A DNA stretch of 64,000 nt, from assembly GCA_046318675.1 (NCBI GenBank), contig JBKCUA010000014.1, positions 1 through 64,000 of the forward strand. Direction: 5' to 3'. Every line of letters begins with the position of its first letter. Within the stretch, counting starts at the first letter, position 1. The notes below the pieces were generated by a model. It did no database searches, was not told the DNA's origin, and saw only the letters and a program-made list of their open reading frames with translations. Below, piece by piece: positions 41,302-48,599 of the stretch. The DNA comes from JBKCUA01 sp046318675 (GTDB taxonomy: Bacteria > Pseudomonadota > Alphaproteobacteria > JAJTHO01). Made by a program: the position numbers and the translations under genes.

Positions 41302-42362
41302 TATGCGCGTGGGTGTGATAATTCTTTAAGGCGTGAGGCGGTACGCTGAAACTCAAAATCTAAAAACCCTTCCCGATAAAGGCGTTCTGGTAGGGCGTCG
41401 GCGGTGCAAAAAAACTCTGTCCCAGCTTCATATAATGCATCAATAAATAGCATAAATCGCTTGGCTTCATCGGGATTTTGAGCGGTAAACAGAGGAATTC
41501 CTTCGAGGAAAATGGTTTTAAACCGTGTTACTAGGGCGATAAAATCAGCACTGCCAAGGGGGAGACCGCACACATCCCGAAAATGTAGATAGGCCGTAGT
41601 ACCGCAGGCCTCATTAATGCGAACTTCTCGGCCTTGAACACTAACGTGGGTAACTTCAGGGGACGCGGTGCACCGTTCGGCAAACCAACCGCGCAAAGCA
41701 TATTGATGGGCTGGGTCTAATGGGCTGAGATAACGGGTATCATTAAGGCCGTGGCGGGTGCGGTAGTCTTTATGACTTTGTAGACTAATAACATCAAGGC
41801 GTTGTTGCAGCAGGGCGATGCAGGGGAAAAACTTTTCTCGTTGTAAGCCATTTTTATAAAGATCGGGTGGTGCAAAATTGCTGGTGGTGACAACATACAG
41901 CCCTGCATCAAAAAGAGCCGTTAATAAGCCCTGTAAAATCATTGCCGTAACAATGTCATTGACGTGAAACTCATCAAGACACAGCACGTCGGTGCTTTTA
42001 GCGAGATTGGCAGCCAATGCTTCTAAGGGTTCTTGACGGTTATCGGCACTGTTGCGCCAAGTATTGAGGGCTGCATGGGCTTCCAGAATAAAGGGGTGGA
42101 AATGTATCCGGCGTTTTTCTTCGATAGGCAAAGTGTCATAAAATAAATTCATGAGCAGGGACTTGCCGCGCCCTACATCTCCCCACAGATATATACCTTG
42201 GCGCTGGGGCTTTTCACGTTGCCAAGGCAACCAGCGTCGTCGTTGTGGCCGGGCGAGAATACCCGCTTGAAGCTCGGAAAGACGCTCTGCTGCTGCCCAC
42301 TGCGCAGGATCAGGCGATAAAACGCCACTATCAATAAGCCCCTGGAGTCGCGGCAACAGCAT
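41301..42362 (-). CDS. zapE: Cell division protein ZapE (AFG1-like ATPase)
   Basis: 353 residues. An AFG1-family P-loop ATPase that acts at the constricting Z ring. Walker A is GIYLWGDVGRGKSLLMNLFY, Walker B is VLCLDEFHVNDI, and sensor-like VVTTSNFAPPDLYKNGLQRE and LHFRDVCGLPLGSADF follow. The RRIHFHPFILEAH segment is a family hallmark. The stop codon lies immediately outside the repeat element, so insertion occurred right at the gene end. The symporter gene upstream is 33 bp away on the same strand. Confidence 0.93.
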   Translation of the reverse strand: MLLPRLQGLIDSGVLSPDPAQWAAAERLSELQAGILARPQRRRWLPWQREKPQRQGIYLWGDVGRGKSLLMNLFYDTLPIEEKRRIHFHPFILEAHAALNTWRNSADNRQEPLEALAANLAKSTDVLCLDEFHVNDIVTAMILQGLLTALFDAGLYVVTTSNFAPPDLYKNGLQREKFFPCIALLQQRLDVISLQSHKDYRTRHGLNDTRYLSPLDPAHQYALRGWFAERCTASPEVTHVSVQGREVRINEACGTTAYLHFRDVCGLPLGSADFIALVTRFKTIFLEGIPLFTAQNPDEAKRFMLFIDALYEAGTEFFCTADALPERLYREGFLDFEFQRTASRLKELSHPRA

Positions 42363-42395
42363 ACTAGAGCCTAGACGTTGATCCTTATGGTATCG

Positions 42396-43640
42396 TTACT
42401 TTGTTTTATCGTGGTAGTGGGCTAAATCTAATGTGCCTTCGGTTTTATCAACCAAAACAGTAACGGCGGCATCCCCGGTAATATTGACCGTCGTGCGCAC
42501 CATATCAAGCAGGCGATCAACACCTAAAATCAACGCAATGCCTTCCAACGGCAAGCCAACGGAATTGAGCACCATTCCCATGAAAATAATAGAACCACTG
42601 GGAATACCCGCAGCACCAATTGAACCAAGGGTGGCCGTAAACATCAGCATGAAATAATCATGCCATCCCAGCGTAATTCCATAAGCCTGAGCAAAAAACA
42701 GGGCACAGATACCAAGGTAAATAGCGGTACCATCCATATTAATGGATGCCCCGATAGGCATGACAAAGTTGACGGAACCGTTGCTGACTCCCATACGTTC
42801 GTTAATGGAGCGCATGGCATAGGGCAGCGTCGCTTTACTGCTGCTGGTTGAAAAGGCCATTAATTGCGTAGGCAGGAGTTTGCGATAAAATGGCAATGGA
42901 TTGAGTCGCCCAAACACCAAAAGCATGACTCCAAACAATAGATATTGAGTAAAGCAGGCAATAAGCGTTGCCTCCACCAGACTGAGTAACTTCAGCAATA
43001 CCCCAAGCCCCTCGGTGGAAATGGTGGAGGCCATGAACCCAAACACCCCTAGCGGAGCCAGCTTAATGATGATTTCAATCATTTTAAAGCACAGTGTTGC
43101 CGACTGCTGGCAGACGGTGATAAGGGTGGGCACTTTTTCCCGAATCATGTTGAGAACAAAACCAACAAACAGCGCGAAAACAAGCACCTGAAGATAGTGA
43201 CCCTCCGCCATGGAGGCAATCGCGTTGTGCGGCACCATATCGAGCAGAATCTTCTCCACCGAGGGAGTATTTTCCTGTGCCGCTTCATGTGTAGCGACGG
43301 CGGTTTCACTACGTAAATTAAGACCTTCCCCAGGCTTTAAAACGGTACCAAAAAAAAGGCCAATAGCTACGGCAAAAGCTGCGGTAGAAAGGTAAATACT
43401 AAATGATTTTAGACCCATTTTCCGGAGATTACCACTGGCACCAATTGAGGTAATTCCATTGATTAACGCAAAGAAAATCAGGGGAATAATGATCATCTTT
43501 ATCAGGTTTATGAAAATGGTGCCAAAAAATTTAAAATCATCACCACTCAGTGCAGTAGGATCTGCGGCATCTTTAGGCAGAAAGTGACCGACAGCCACCC
43601 CAGCAAAAAGACCAATAAGAATTTGTTGCCACATTTTCAT
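42396..43640 (-). CDS. Dicarboxylate/amino acid:cation symporter (DAACS family)
   Basis: 414 residues with about eight membrane helices and two re-entrant hairpins. Motifs are FINLIKMIIIPLIFFALING, the serine-rich hairpin STSSSKATLP, GASINMDGTAIY, the second hairpin AAGIPSG, and VDRLLDMVRTTVNITGDA with the substrate-binding Asp/Asn. It imports glutamate, aspartate or C4-dicarboxylates with Na+ or H+; GltP and DctA types cannot be separated by eye. Its ATG overlaps the terC stop (ATGA). Confidence 0.92.
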   Translation of the reverse strand: MKMWQQILIGLFAGVAVGHFLPKDAADPTALSGDDFKFFGTIFINLIKMIIIPLIFFALINGITSIGASGNLRKMGLKSFSIYLSTAAFAVAIGLFFGTVLKPGEGLNLRSETAVATHEAAQENTPSVEKILLDMVPHNAIASMAEGHYLQVLVFALFVGFVLNMIREKVPTLITVCQQSATLCFKMIEIIIKLAPLGVFGFMASTISTEGLGVLLKLLSLVEATLIACFTQYLLFGVMLLVFGRLNPLPFYRKLLPTQLMAFSTSSSKATLPYAMRSINERMGVSNGSVNFVMPIGASINMDGTAIYLGICALFFAQAYGITLGWHDYFMLMFTATLGSIGAAGIPSGSIIFMGMVLNSVGLPLEGIALILGVDRLLDMVRTTVNITGDAAVTVLVDKTEGTLDLAHYHDKTK

Positions 43641-44629
43641 GAAGATGCACCTGTGCTGCGACGGTTTTTAAAGAGGGAAAACACAATCCCGCTTCCCAGT
43701 AAGATAATGGTCACGCTTAAGGAAATCCACGCCGGAACTTTTTCGATGCCAAAAATATCCGCCGCAAAAATCTTGCCGCCGATAAAGATAAGCACCACGG
43801 CCAGAGAGTATTTCAGGTAGCTGAACCGGTGGATAATGGCCCCTAAAGCAAAATATAAAGCCCGAAGCCCTAGTATCGCAAAGATATTAGAGGTGTATAC
43901 AATATATGGGTCATGCGTAATGGCAAAAACCGCCGGGACACTATCCACGGCAAAGACCAGATCCACGATTTCAATGCATATTAAAGCAAGCAGCAAGGGC
44001 GTGGCGTAGGTGACAATTTTGCCGGTTTTTGGATGCGGCTTTTTAATGAAAAAACGCTGTCCTTCAATAGTTTCTGTGAACCTAAAATTCTTCTTGAGGA
44101 ACTTTAGAACGCGGTTGTTGGCAATATCTGGTTCATGATCCACCATGATCAGCATTTTGATTCCAGTAACAATCAGGAAGGCTCCGAAAATATACAGAAT
44201 CCATGAGAACTCGGCAATCAGGGTTGCCCCAAGGCCAATCATGATCCCGCGCAGTAGGATGACCCCCAGAATGCCCCAGAACAATACCCGATGTTGGTAC
44301 TTAAGGGGTATTGCTAAGTAGGTGAAAATAAGGGAGATAAGAAAAATATTATCCATCGCTAGGGTTTTTTCTACCAGCATGGCGGTGTAGTAATTCGCCC
44401 CGGCCTCCGCCCCTTGCGTAAACCAGACAAAACCCCCAAAAGCGAGGGCAAAAAGCAAGTAGAACGCACTGAGGCTCAGGCTTTCCTTAACACCTATAGC
44501 ATGATCCTTCCGGTGTAGAATACCCAAGTCAAAAGCAAGCAGCACAACAACGATGCCAATAAACATGAGCCATAGCCAGACGGTCTTGCCCAGCCATTCG
44601 TCCATTAAAAACTGCGATAATGTTTCCAT
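43637..44629 (-). CDS. TerC/Alx family integral membrane protein
   Basis: About 330 residues from METLSQFLMDEWLG. Nine or so hydrophobic segments. MVEKTLAMDNIFLISLIF and LICIEIVDLVFAVDSVPAVF carry the acidic residues typical of TerC proteins, now linked to manganese export and metal loading of exported enzymes. A cytoplasmic loop FRFTETIEGQRFFIKKPHP is family-typical. It is co-oriented and overlapping with the symporter gene. The upstream csrA is on the same strand, 40 bp away. Confidence 0.92.
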   Translation of the reverse strand: METLSQFLMDEWLGKTVWLWLMFIGIVVVLLAFDLGILHRKDHAIGVKESLSLSAFYLLFALAFGGFVWFTQGAEAGANYYTAMLVEKTLAMDNIFLISLIFTYLAIPLKYQHRVLFWGILGVILLRGIMIGLGATLIAEFSWILYIFGAFLIVTGIKMLIMVDHEPDIANNRVLKFLKKNFRFTETIEGQRFFIKKPHPKTGKIVTYATPLLLALICIEIVDLVFAVDSVPAVFAITHDPYIVYTSNIFAILGLRALYFALGAIIHRFSYLKYSLAVVLIFIGGKIFAADIFGIEKVPAWISLSVTIILLGSGIVFSLFKNRRSTGASS

Positions 44630-44669
44630 GGCGGGAAGGGTTAGCAAAAGTACTGATGAATAGCAAACA

Positions 44670-44897
44670 TTATGATGGCTTATCGCCTATCAGTTGTTCA
44701 AACAATGCTGTCGCGCATTGGGTGGAGGCAAGGTTTTCCTGGCCAATTCGATCGTAAATTTCACCGCGCAGAACTTGAATAGATGGGGGTGACGTGACGC
44801 TGAATTTGACACTTTTGCCACGTACCTCCTCAACCACAATGGTGATGTTATCGCCAATGCGCAGGGATTCGCCGGGTTTTCGTGTAATGTACAGCAT
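44670..44897 (-). CDS. csrA: Carbon storage regulator CsrA (translational regulator)
   Basis: 75 residues. The RNA-binding dimer that blocks Shine-Dalgarno sites with GGA motifs. LYITRKPGESLRIGDNITI, VRGKSVKFSVTSP and VLRGEIYDRI (with the RNA-contacting Arg) match the family. It is divergent from flgB with 115 bp between starts. In flagellated alphaproteobacteria CsrA often governs flagellin synthesis, and its place beside the rod genes fits that. Confidence 0.93.
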   Translation of the reverse strand: MLYITRKPGESLRIGDNITIVVEEVRGKSVKFSVTSPPSIQVLRGEIYDRIGQENLASTQCATALFEQLIGDKPS

Positions 44898-44973
44898 ATA
44901 TTAACGAGTCTTTAACACCCCGAGAGTACAATGTTGACCAGTATTCAAGTATGCGCACCATACCAGCAAATCT

Positions 44974-44988
44974 TTAACAAAATGTTTA
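44974..44988. promoter_or_regulatory. CtrA-like half-palindrome upstream of flgB
   Basis: TTAA-N7-TTTA (TTAACAAAATGTTTA), one mismatch from the CtrA consensus TTAA-N7-TTAA, 25 bp before the flgB ATG in the csrA-flgB gap. Flagellar rod genes are known CtrA targets in several alphaproteobacteria. This is motif evidence only, in A+T-rich DNA. Confidence 0.3.
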
Positions 44989-45012
44989 CTACTGCTCTTT
45001 AAAGGCGTTTTT

Positions 45013-45423
45013 ATGGATATTAGTAAACTTCGGCTGTTTGCAGCCTTCAAAGAAAAGATGGATTGGCTAGGCCAACGGCAACGTGTGTTGTCTGAAAGCG
45101 TTGCTAATGCCAACACGCCTAACTACAAGCCGAAGGATTTAAAGCCGCTGAATTTTGATGCGGTATTGCGTTCGGCGGACTTGGCGCACGATCGTAAGCT
45201 CACCACGACTTTAACGAGTCAAGCGCATCTTACCCCCAGTGCCAACGCGGTAGAATTCAAAAACAGCCGCAAGAAAGATTATCGCGAGATAAGCCTAAGC
45301 GGTAACGCTATAACGCTTGAAGATCAGATGCTTAAAGTTTCCCAAACACGAGAAGAACACGCCCTTACTACCCAGCTTTATAAAAAATATACAGGCTTTT
45401 TTAAAATGGTTTTAAAGCAATAG
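45013..45423 (+). CDS. flgB: Flagellar basal-body rod protein FlgB
   Basis: 136 residues. The proximal rod subunit. LGQRQRVLSESVANANTPNYKPKDLKPLNF is the N-terminal rod motif family (an ANIANANTPGY-type sequence), and ALTTQLYKKYTGFFKMVLKQ is the C-terminal coiled-coil helix. It heads flgB-flgC-fliE, with 14-16 bp between genes. It is exported through the flagellar type III system, so no signal peptide is present. Confidence 0.95.
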   Translation: MDISKLRLFAAFKEKMDWLGQRQRVLSESVANANTPNYKPKDLKPLNFDAVLRSADLAHDRKLTTTLTSQAHLTPSANAVEFKNSRKKDYREISLSGNAITLEDQMLKVSQTREEHALTTQLYKKYTGFFKMVLKQ

Positions 45424-45437
45424 GATAAGGAATTTTC

Positions 45438-45851
45438 ATGGAACTCAAAAACGCGATGAATATTGCCGTATCCGGCATGAAAGGTCAGGAAATGCGCCTG
45501 CGCGTGGTGGCGGAGAATATCGCTAACGCGGACTCGCTGGCAACTACGCCGGGGGGTGAGCCATATCGGCGCAAGCTCATTGAATTCTCGAACATTGTTG
45601 ATCCGGAAAGTAAGGTGCATCTGCTTAATGTCAAGCGTATAAGCCGTTCCCAAGGAGAATTGAAACTGAATTTCGATCCCGGCCACCCTGCCGCCGACAA
45701 GGATGGGTATGTCAAAATGCCCAATGTTAGCCGCTTTGTAGAGACAATGGACATGAAGGAAGCCCAACGCAGTTTCAGCGCGAACCTTGAGGTGCTGGAG
45801 GCGTCTCGAAGTATGCTTCGCAATACCGTCAATTTGATTTCCCCTCAATAA
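45438..45851 (+). CDS. flgC: Flagellar basal-body rod protein FlgC
   Basis: 137 residues. Proximal rod. AMNIAVSGMKGQEMRLRVVA followed by ENIANADS is the rod N-terminal motif, HPAADKDGYVKMPNV the central loop, and NLEVLEASRSMLRNTVNLI the C-terminal helix. An AAGGA Shine-Dalgarno precedes the ATG. Second gene of the operon. Confidence 0.95.
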   Translation: MELKNAMNIAVSGMKGQEMRLRVVAENIANADSLATTPGGEPYRRKLIEFSNIVDPESKVHLLNVKRISRSQGELKLNFDPGHPAADKDGYVKMPNVSRFVETMDMKEAQRSFSANLEVLEASRSMLRNTVNLISPQ

Positions 45852-45867
45852 AATAAGGTAGATTTTT

Positions 45868-46173
45868 ATGGTTGCTGTTTCTCCTGTTGTTGCTGATTTT
45901 AAATCTATTGCCTCCGTGGGTGGTGAAAGCCGCATGGTTGCAAAACCCGGCGCATTACCCACGTTTGCCAGTTTTCTTGAGGACAGCAGCAAAGAATCCC
46001 TGAACCTCCAGCGCGGGGCGGAGCGCCTGAGCGGGCAGGCTCTCATGGGCAAGGCCGATCTCACCGATGTTACCACGGCGGTGAGCAGTGCGGAGATTAC
46101 TTTGCAAACAATTGTCTCATTGCGGGATCGCTTAGTAGCATCGGTGCAGGAGATTATGCGGATGCCAGTGTAG
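45868..46173 (+). CDS. fliE: Flagellar hook-basal body complex protein FliE
   Basis: 101 residues. Junction between the MS ring and the rod. TFASFLEDSSKESLNLQRGA and DVTTAVSSAEITLQTIVSLRDRL are the family pattern, ending in VQEIMRMPV. In most alphaproteobacteria fliQ, flhB or fliR follow in the same operon. Here the cluster stops and an A+T-rich gene with a homopolymeric tract comes next. Confidence 0.94.
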   Translation: MVAVSPVVADFKSIASVGGESRMVAKPGALPTFASFLEDSSKESLNLQRGAERLSGQALMGKADLTDVTTAVSSAEITLQTIVSLRDRLVASVQEIMRMPV

Positions 46174-46225
46174 GGAACTAAAGATATAAGTGATTTAATT
46201 TGTTATTTTTTATAGGATTTATAGA

Positions 46226-46671
46226 ATGTCGCCAGTCGCCCCCCCCCCCCCCCACCTAATTCACCTGAACCTGAGGATGATTCTGATGGTCTGGAATTTT
46301 TAGGCAAAAAGTTCAAGTCAGATAGTTCAAAAATTTTAGAAGTTTCAGAAGTTTCAAATGAGAAAACACTAGTATCTAGTGATAAAAATGCTATTTTTTA
46401 TGCGGTGAGAATTGATGATGAATATAAAGATAAAGAAAAAGAAACTGAGTTTCTAAAAAGATACATACACTTCTATGACGCTGCTCATGTTGACGATGCG
46501 CTTAGTTGTTTTTCTCAGGCTAAAAAGGATTTTGGGAATCAACAGGTTCAAATGTTCTCAATAAATATTCCGCCACTTCAATATTTGAACAGCACCGGGG
46601 TCTATTTTGATGTTATTACTTACAATGGTGAGAGTTCCAATTTTATGAATGATAGGACTTTCAATAGGTAG
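46226..46671 (+). pseudogene. Unknown gene out of frame at a poly-C tract (candidate phase-variable gene, OFF)
   Basis: ATG 46226 has AGGA 8 nt upstream, then SPVA and a run of fifteen C's (46239-46253). In the ATG frame translation stops at 46301. In the +1 frame relative to it an uninterrupted coding stretch continues to TAG 46669-46671. One added C (or two removed) would give a protein of about 148 residues: MSPVA, a polyproline run, NSPEPEDDSDGLEFLGKKF, an acidic/serine-rich linker, then FYAVRIDDEYKDKEKET, RYIHFYDAAHVDDALSC and FSINIPPLQYLNSTGVYFDV. I do not recognise the family. A downstream GTG at 46405 could start only the C-terminal 88 residues. Local DNA is more A+T-rich than the flanking flagellar and hscA genes. 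Confidence 0.7.
46239..46253 (+). repeat. Homopolymeric tract of 15 C
   Basis: Fifteen consecutive C residues (preceded by GTCG, followed by ACC) directly after the fifth codon of the gene above. Tracts of this length slip readily in replication. Confidence 0.9.
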
Positions 46672-46738
46672 CATACTGAGTGCATGGTGCTTGTTCATAA
46701 AGAGTGCGGATTCCAGAGGTCATTTCCTCTAAAAATCC

Positions 46739-46766
46739 TTGGGCTAGCGGGAAAACTCCCTATACT
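46739..46766 (+). promoter_or_regulatory. Candidate promoter of hscA, possibly giving a leaderless mRNA
   Basis: TTGGGC (46739-46744), 16 bp spacer and TATACT (46761-46766). The expected start site falls on or next to the A of the hscA ATG (46773), which has no Shine-Dalgarno. Confidence 0.4.
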
Positions 46767-46772
46767 CCCCCC

Positions 46773-48584
46773 ATGCTGTTACAGATTTTTGAACCAGGCC
46801 AGATGCCGGAGCCTCATGAGAACACGGGTTTTTGCGCCATTGGCATTGATTTAGGCACCAGCAATTCGGTGGTATGCTGGATCGACCCTGAAGGCACGCC
46901 AGAGATTGCCGTGGATGATGACGATCGCCCCCTGCTCCCTTCGGCGGTGTATTACGGCGGCAAGGAGCCGTTGGTAGGCTATAAAGCCTTGGCTTTTGCC
47001 GCCACGGATTCGGAAAATCTGGTTACATCGGCGAAACGCCTGATGGGCAGCGATGCTCTTATTTCATTAGAAAAAAAAATTATTAGTCCAGTGGCGGTAG
47101 CGGCGGAAATTTTATTGACCATTCGCCTCCGGGCGGAAAAGGCCTTTGGCCGCCGGGTGGCAGGGGCAGTTATCACGGTGCCGGCGTATTTTGACGATGC
47201 AGCGAGAGCCGCGACCAAACAAGCAGCACACCTGGCCGGGCTGGCCGTGTTGCGCCTGATTAATGAGCCAACGGCGGCGGCCTTGGCGTACGGACTGGAG
47301 AGTCGCGCCGAGGGTATCTATGCCGTGTATGATCTGGGCGGCGGAACATTTGATGTATCGGTGTTACGCTTGCAGCAGGGGATTTTTCAGGTGTTGGCCA
47401 CGGGCGGGGATACGACCCTTGGCGGGGATGATTTGGACGCTGGGTTATTGGCGGTTTTTCTGGCGGGAGTGAGTATTGATACGCCGCTTAGTGAGACCGA
47501 AAAAAGGCGGATTCTGCCCCTTATCAAAGCCGCACGGGAAGCTTTGACAACCCAAGAAAGTGCCGACGTGACGGTACACCTTAAAGGCCGGGATTGCAGC
47601 CACCGCCTCACTCGCGCTGATCTTCAGCGCGTCTTGCAACCCTTGTTGGATAGGACATTGGCAATTACCGCCGCGGTGCTCCATGAGGCAAGCGTGGACA
47701 AAGAGGCACTGGATGGCGTGATTTTGGTGGGCGGCGTAACTCGTACCGGAGCATTGCGCGAGGCGGTGGGCCGCTTTTTTGGCACCACTGTTTTTGCCGA
47801 CGTGAACCCCGATGAGGTGGTGGCTATTGGCGCAGCGCGTCAGGCGGCGGCGTTGACCGAGGGAAGCGAGACAGTGCTTTTAGATGTCACACCCTTGTCG
47901 CTGGGCATTGAAACAATGGGCGGTATTGTTGAAAAAGTACTTCACCGTAATAGCCCGATTCCTACGGCGCGTTCCCAGGATTTTACCACCTATGCCGATA
48001 ACCAGACGGGTCTTGTGGTGCATATCCTGCAAGGGGAGCGGGAAACAGTAGAGACGTGCCGCAGCTTGGGCAAATTTGTGCTGTCCGGCATCCCACCCCT
48101 AGCGGCCGGGGCGGCGCGGCTACGCGTCACGTTAGCCATTGATGCCGATGGATTGTTGACAGTATCCGCACAAGAACTCAGCACGGGTGCTTATCAAAGT
48201 ATAGAAGTACAACCTTCTTTAGAAGATGCCACCTTACGCACGATGCTGATAGAAAGCTTACAACACGCCGGCGACGATATGCGGGAGCGGCTGCACCGTG
48301 AGGCCGTTGTGGATGCCCAGCGGGTGCGTAATGCGCTGGCGTCGGCTCTAGCTGCAGACGCGGCGTTGCTGACCACTCAGATGGCCGCAACAATTAAAGC
48401 CGCCGAAGATACCCTTGCCCAGTGCCTTGAAACCCGGGATCGCGATGCCATTGTTGCGGCGGTGGCTGGCCTTGAGAAGGCGGCGCGCCCCTTTATCGAG
48501 GCGCGTATCAACAAAGCCGTGGGCGCGGCAATGACTGGGGAAAACGTGGACACTGTGCAGGAAAAAATTATGGGAACTATTTGA
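46773..48584 (+). CDS. hscA: Fe-S cluster assembly Hsp70 chaperone HscA
   Basis: About 603 residues from MLLQIFEPGQMPEPHE, the standard HscA N-terminus; an upstream start at 46704 would add 23 atypical residues. The ATPase domain has AIGIDLGTSNSVV, VITVPAYFDDAARAAT, INEPTAAALAYGL, YDLGGGTFDVSVL and GVILVGGVTRT. The substrate domain has LLDVTPLSLGIETMGG and a C-terminal helical lid. HscA works with HscB on IscU during Fe-S transfer. Neither hscB, iscU nor fdx flanks it; the convergent PBP gene follows 15 bp away. Confidence 0.9.
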   Translation: MLLQIFEPGQMPEPHENTGFCAIGIDLGTSNSVVCWIDPEGTPEIAVDDDDRPLLPSAVYYGGKEPLVGYKALAFAATDSENLVTSAKRLMGSDALISLEKKIISPVAVAAEILLTIRLRAEKAFGRRVAGAVITVPAYFDDAARAATKQAAHLAGLAVLRLINEPTAAALAYGLESRAEGIYAVYDLGGGTFDVSVLRLQQGIFQVLATGGDTTLGGDDLDAGLLAVFLAGVSIDTPLSETEKRRILPLIKAAREALTTQESADVTVHLKGRDCSHRLTRADLQRVLQPLLDRTLAITAAVLHEASVDKEALDGVILVGGVTRTGALREAVGRFFGTTVFADVNPDEVVAIGAARQAAALTEGSETVLLDVTPLSLGIETMGGIVEKVLHRNSPIPTARSQDFTTYADNQTGLVVHILQGERETVETCRSLGKFVLSGIPPLAAGAARLRVTLAIDADGLLTVSAQELSTGAYQSIEVQPSLEDATLRTMLIESLQHAGDDMRERLHREAVVDAQRVRNALASALAADAALLTTQMAATIKAAEDTLAQCLETRDRDAIVAAVAGLEKAARPFIEARINKAVGAAMTGENVDTVQEKIMGTI

Positions 48585-48599
48585 TAGTTATGGCATAAT

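Noticed and set aside
46239..46253. Treating the poly-C tract simply as a sequencing error and annotating an intact gene
   Set aside because: Possible, but the sequence as given has 15 C's and the frame is broken; I annotate what is present and list read-level checking as the test.
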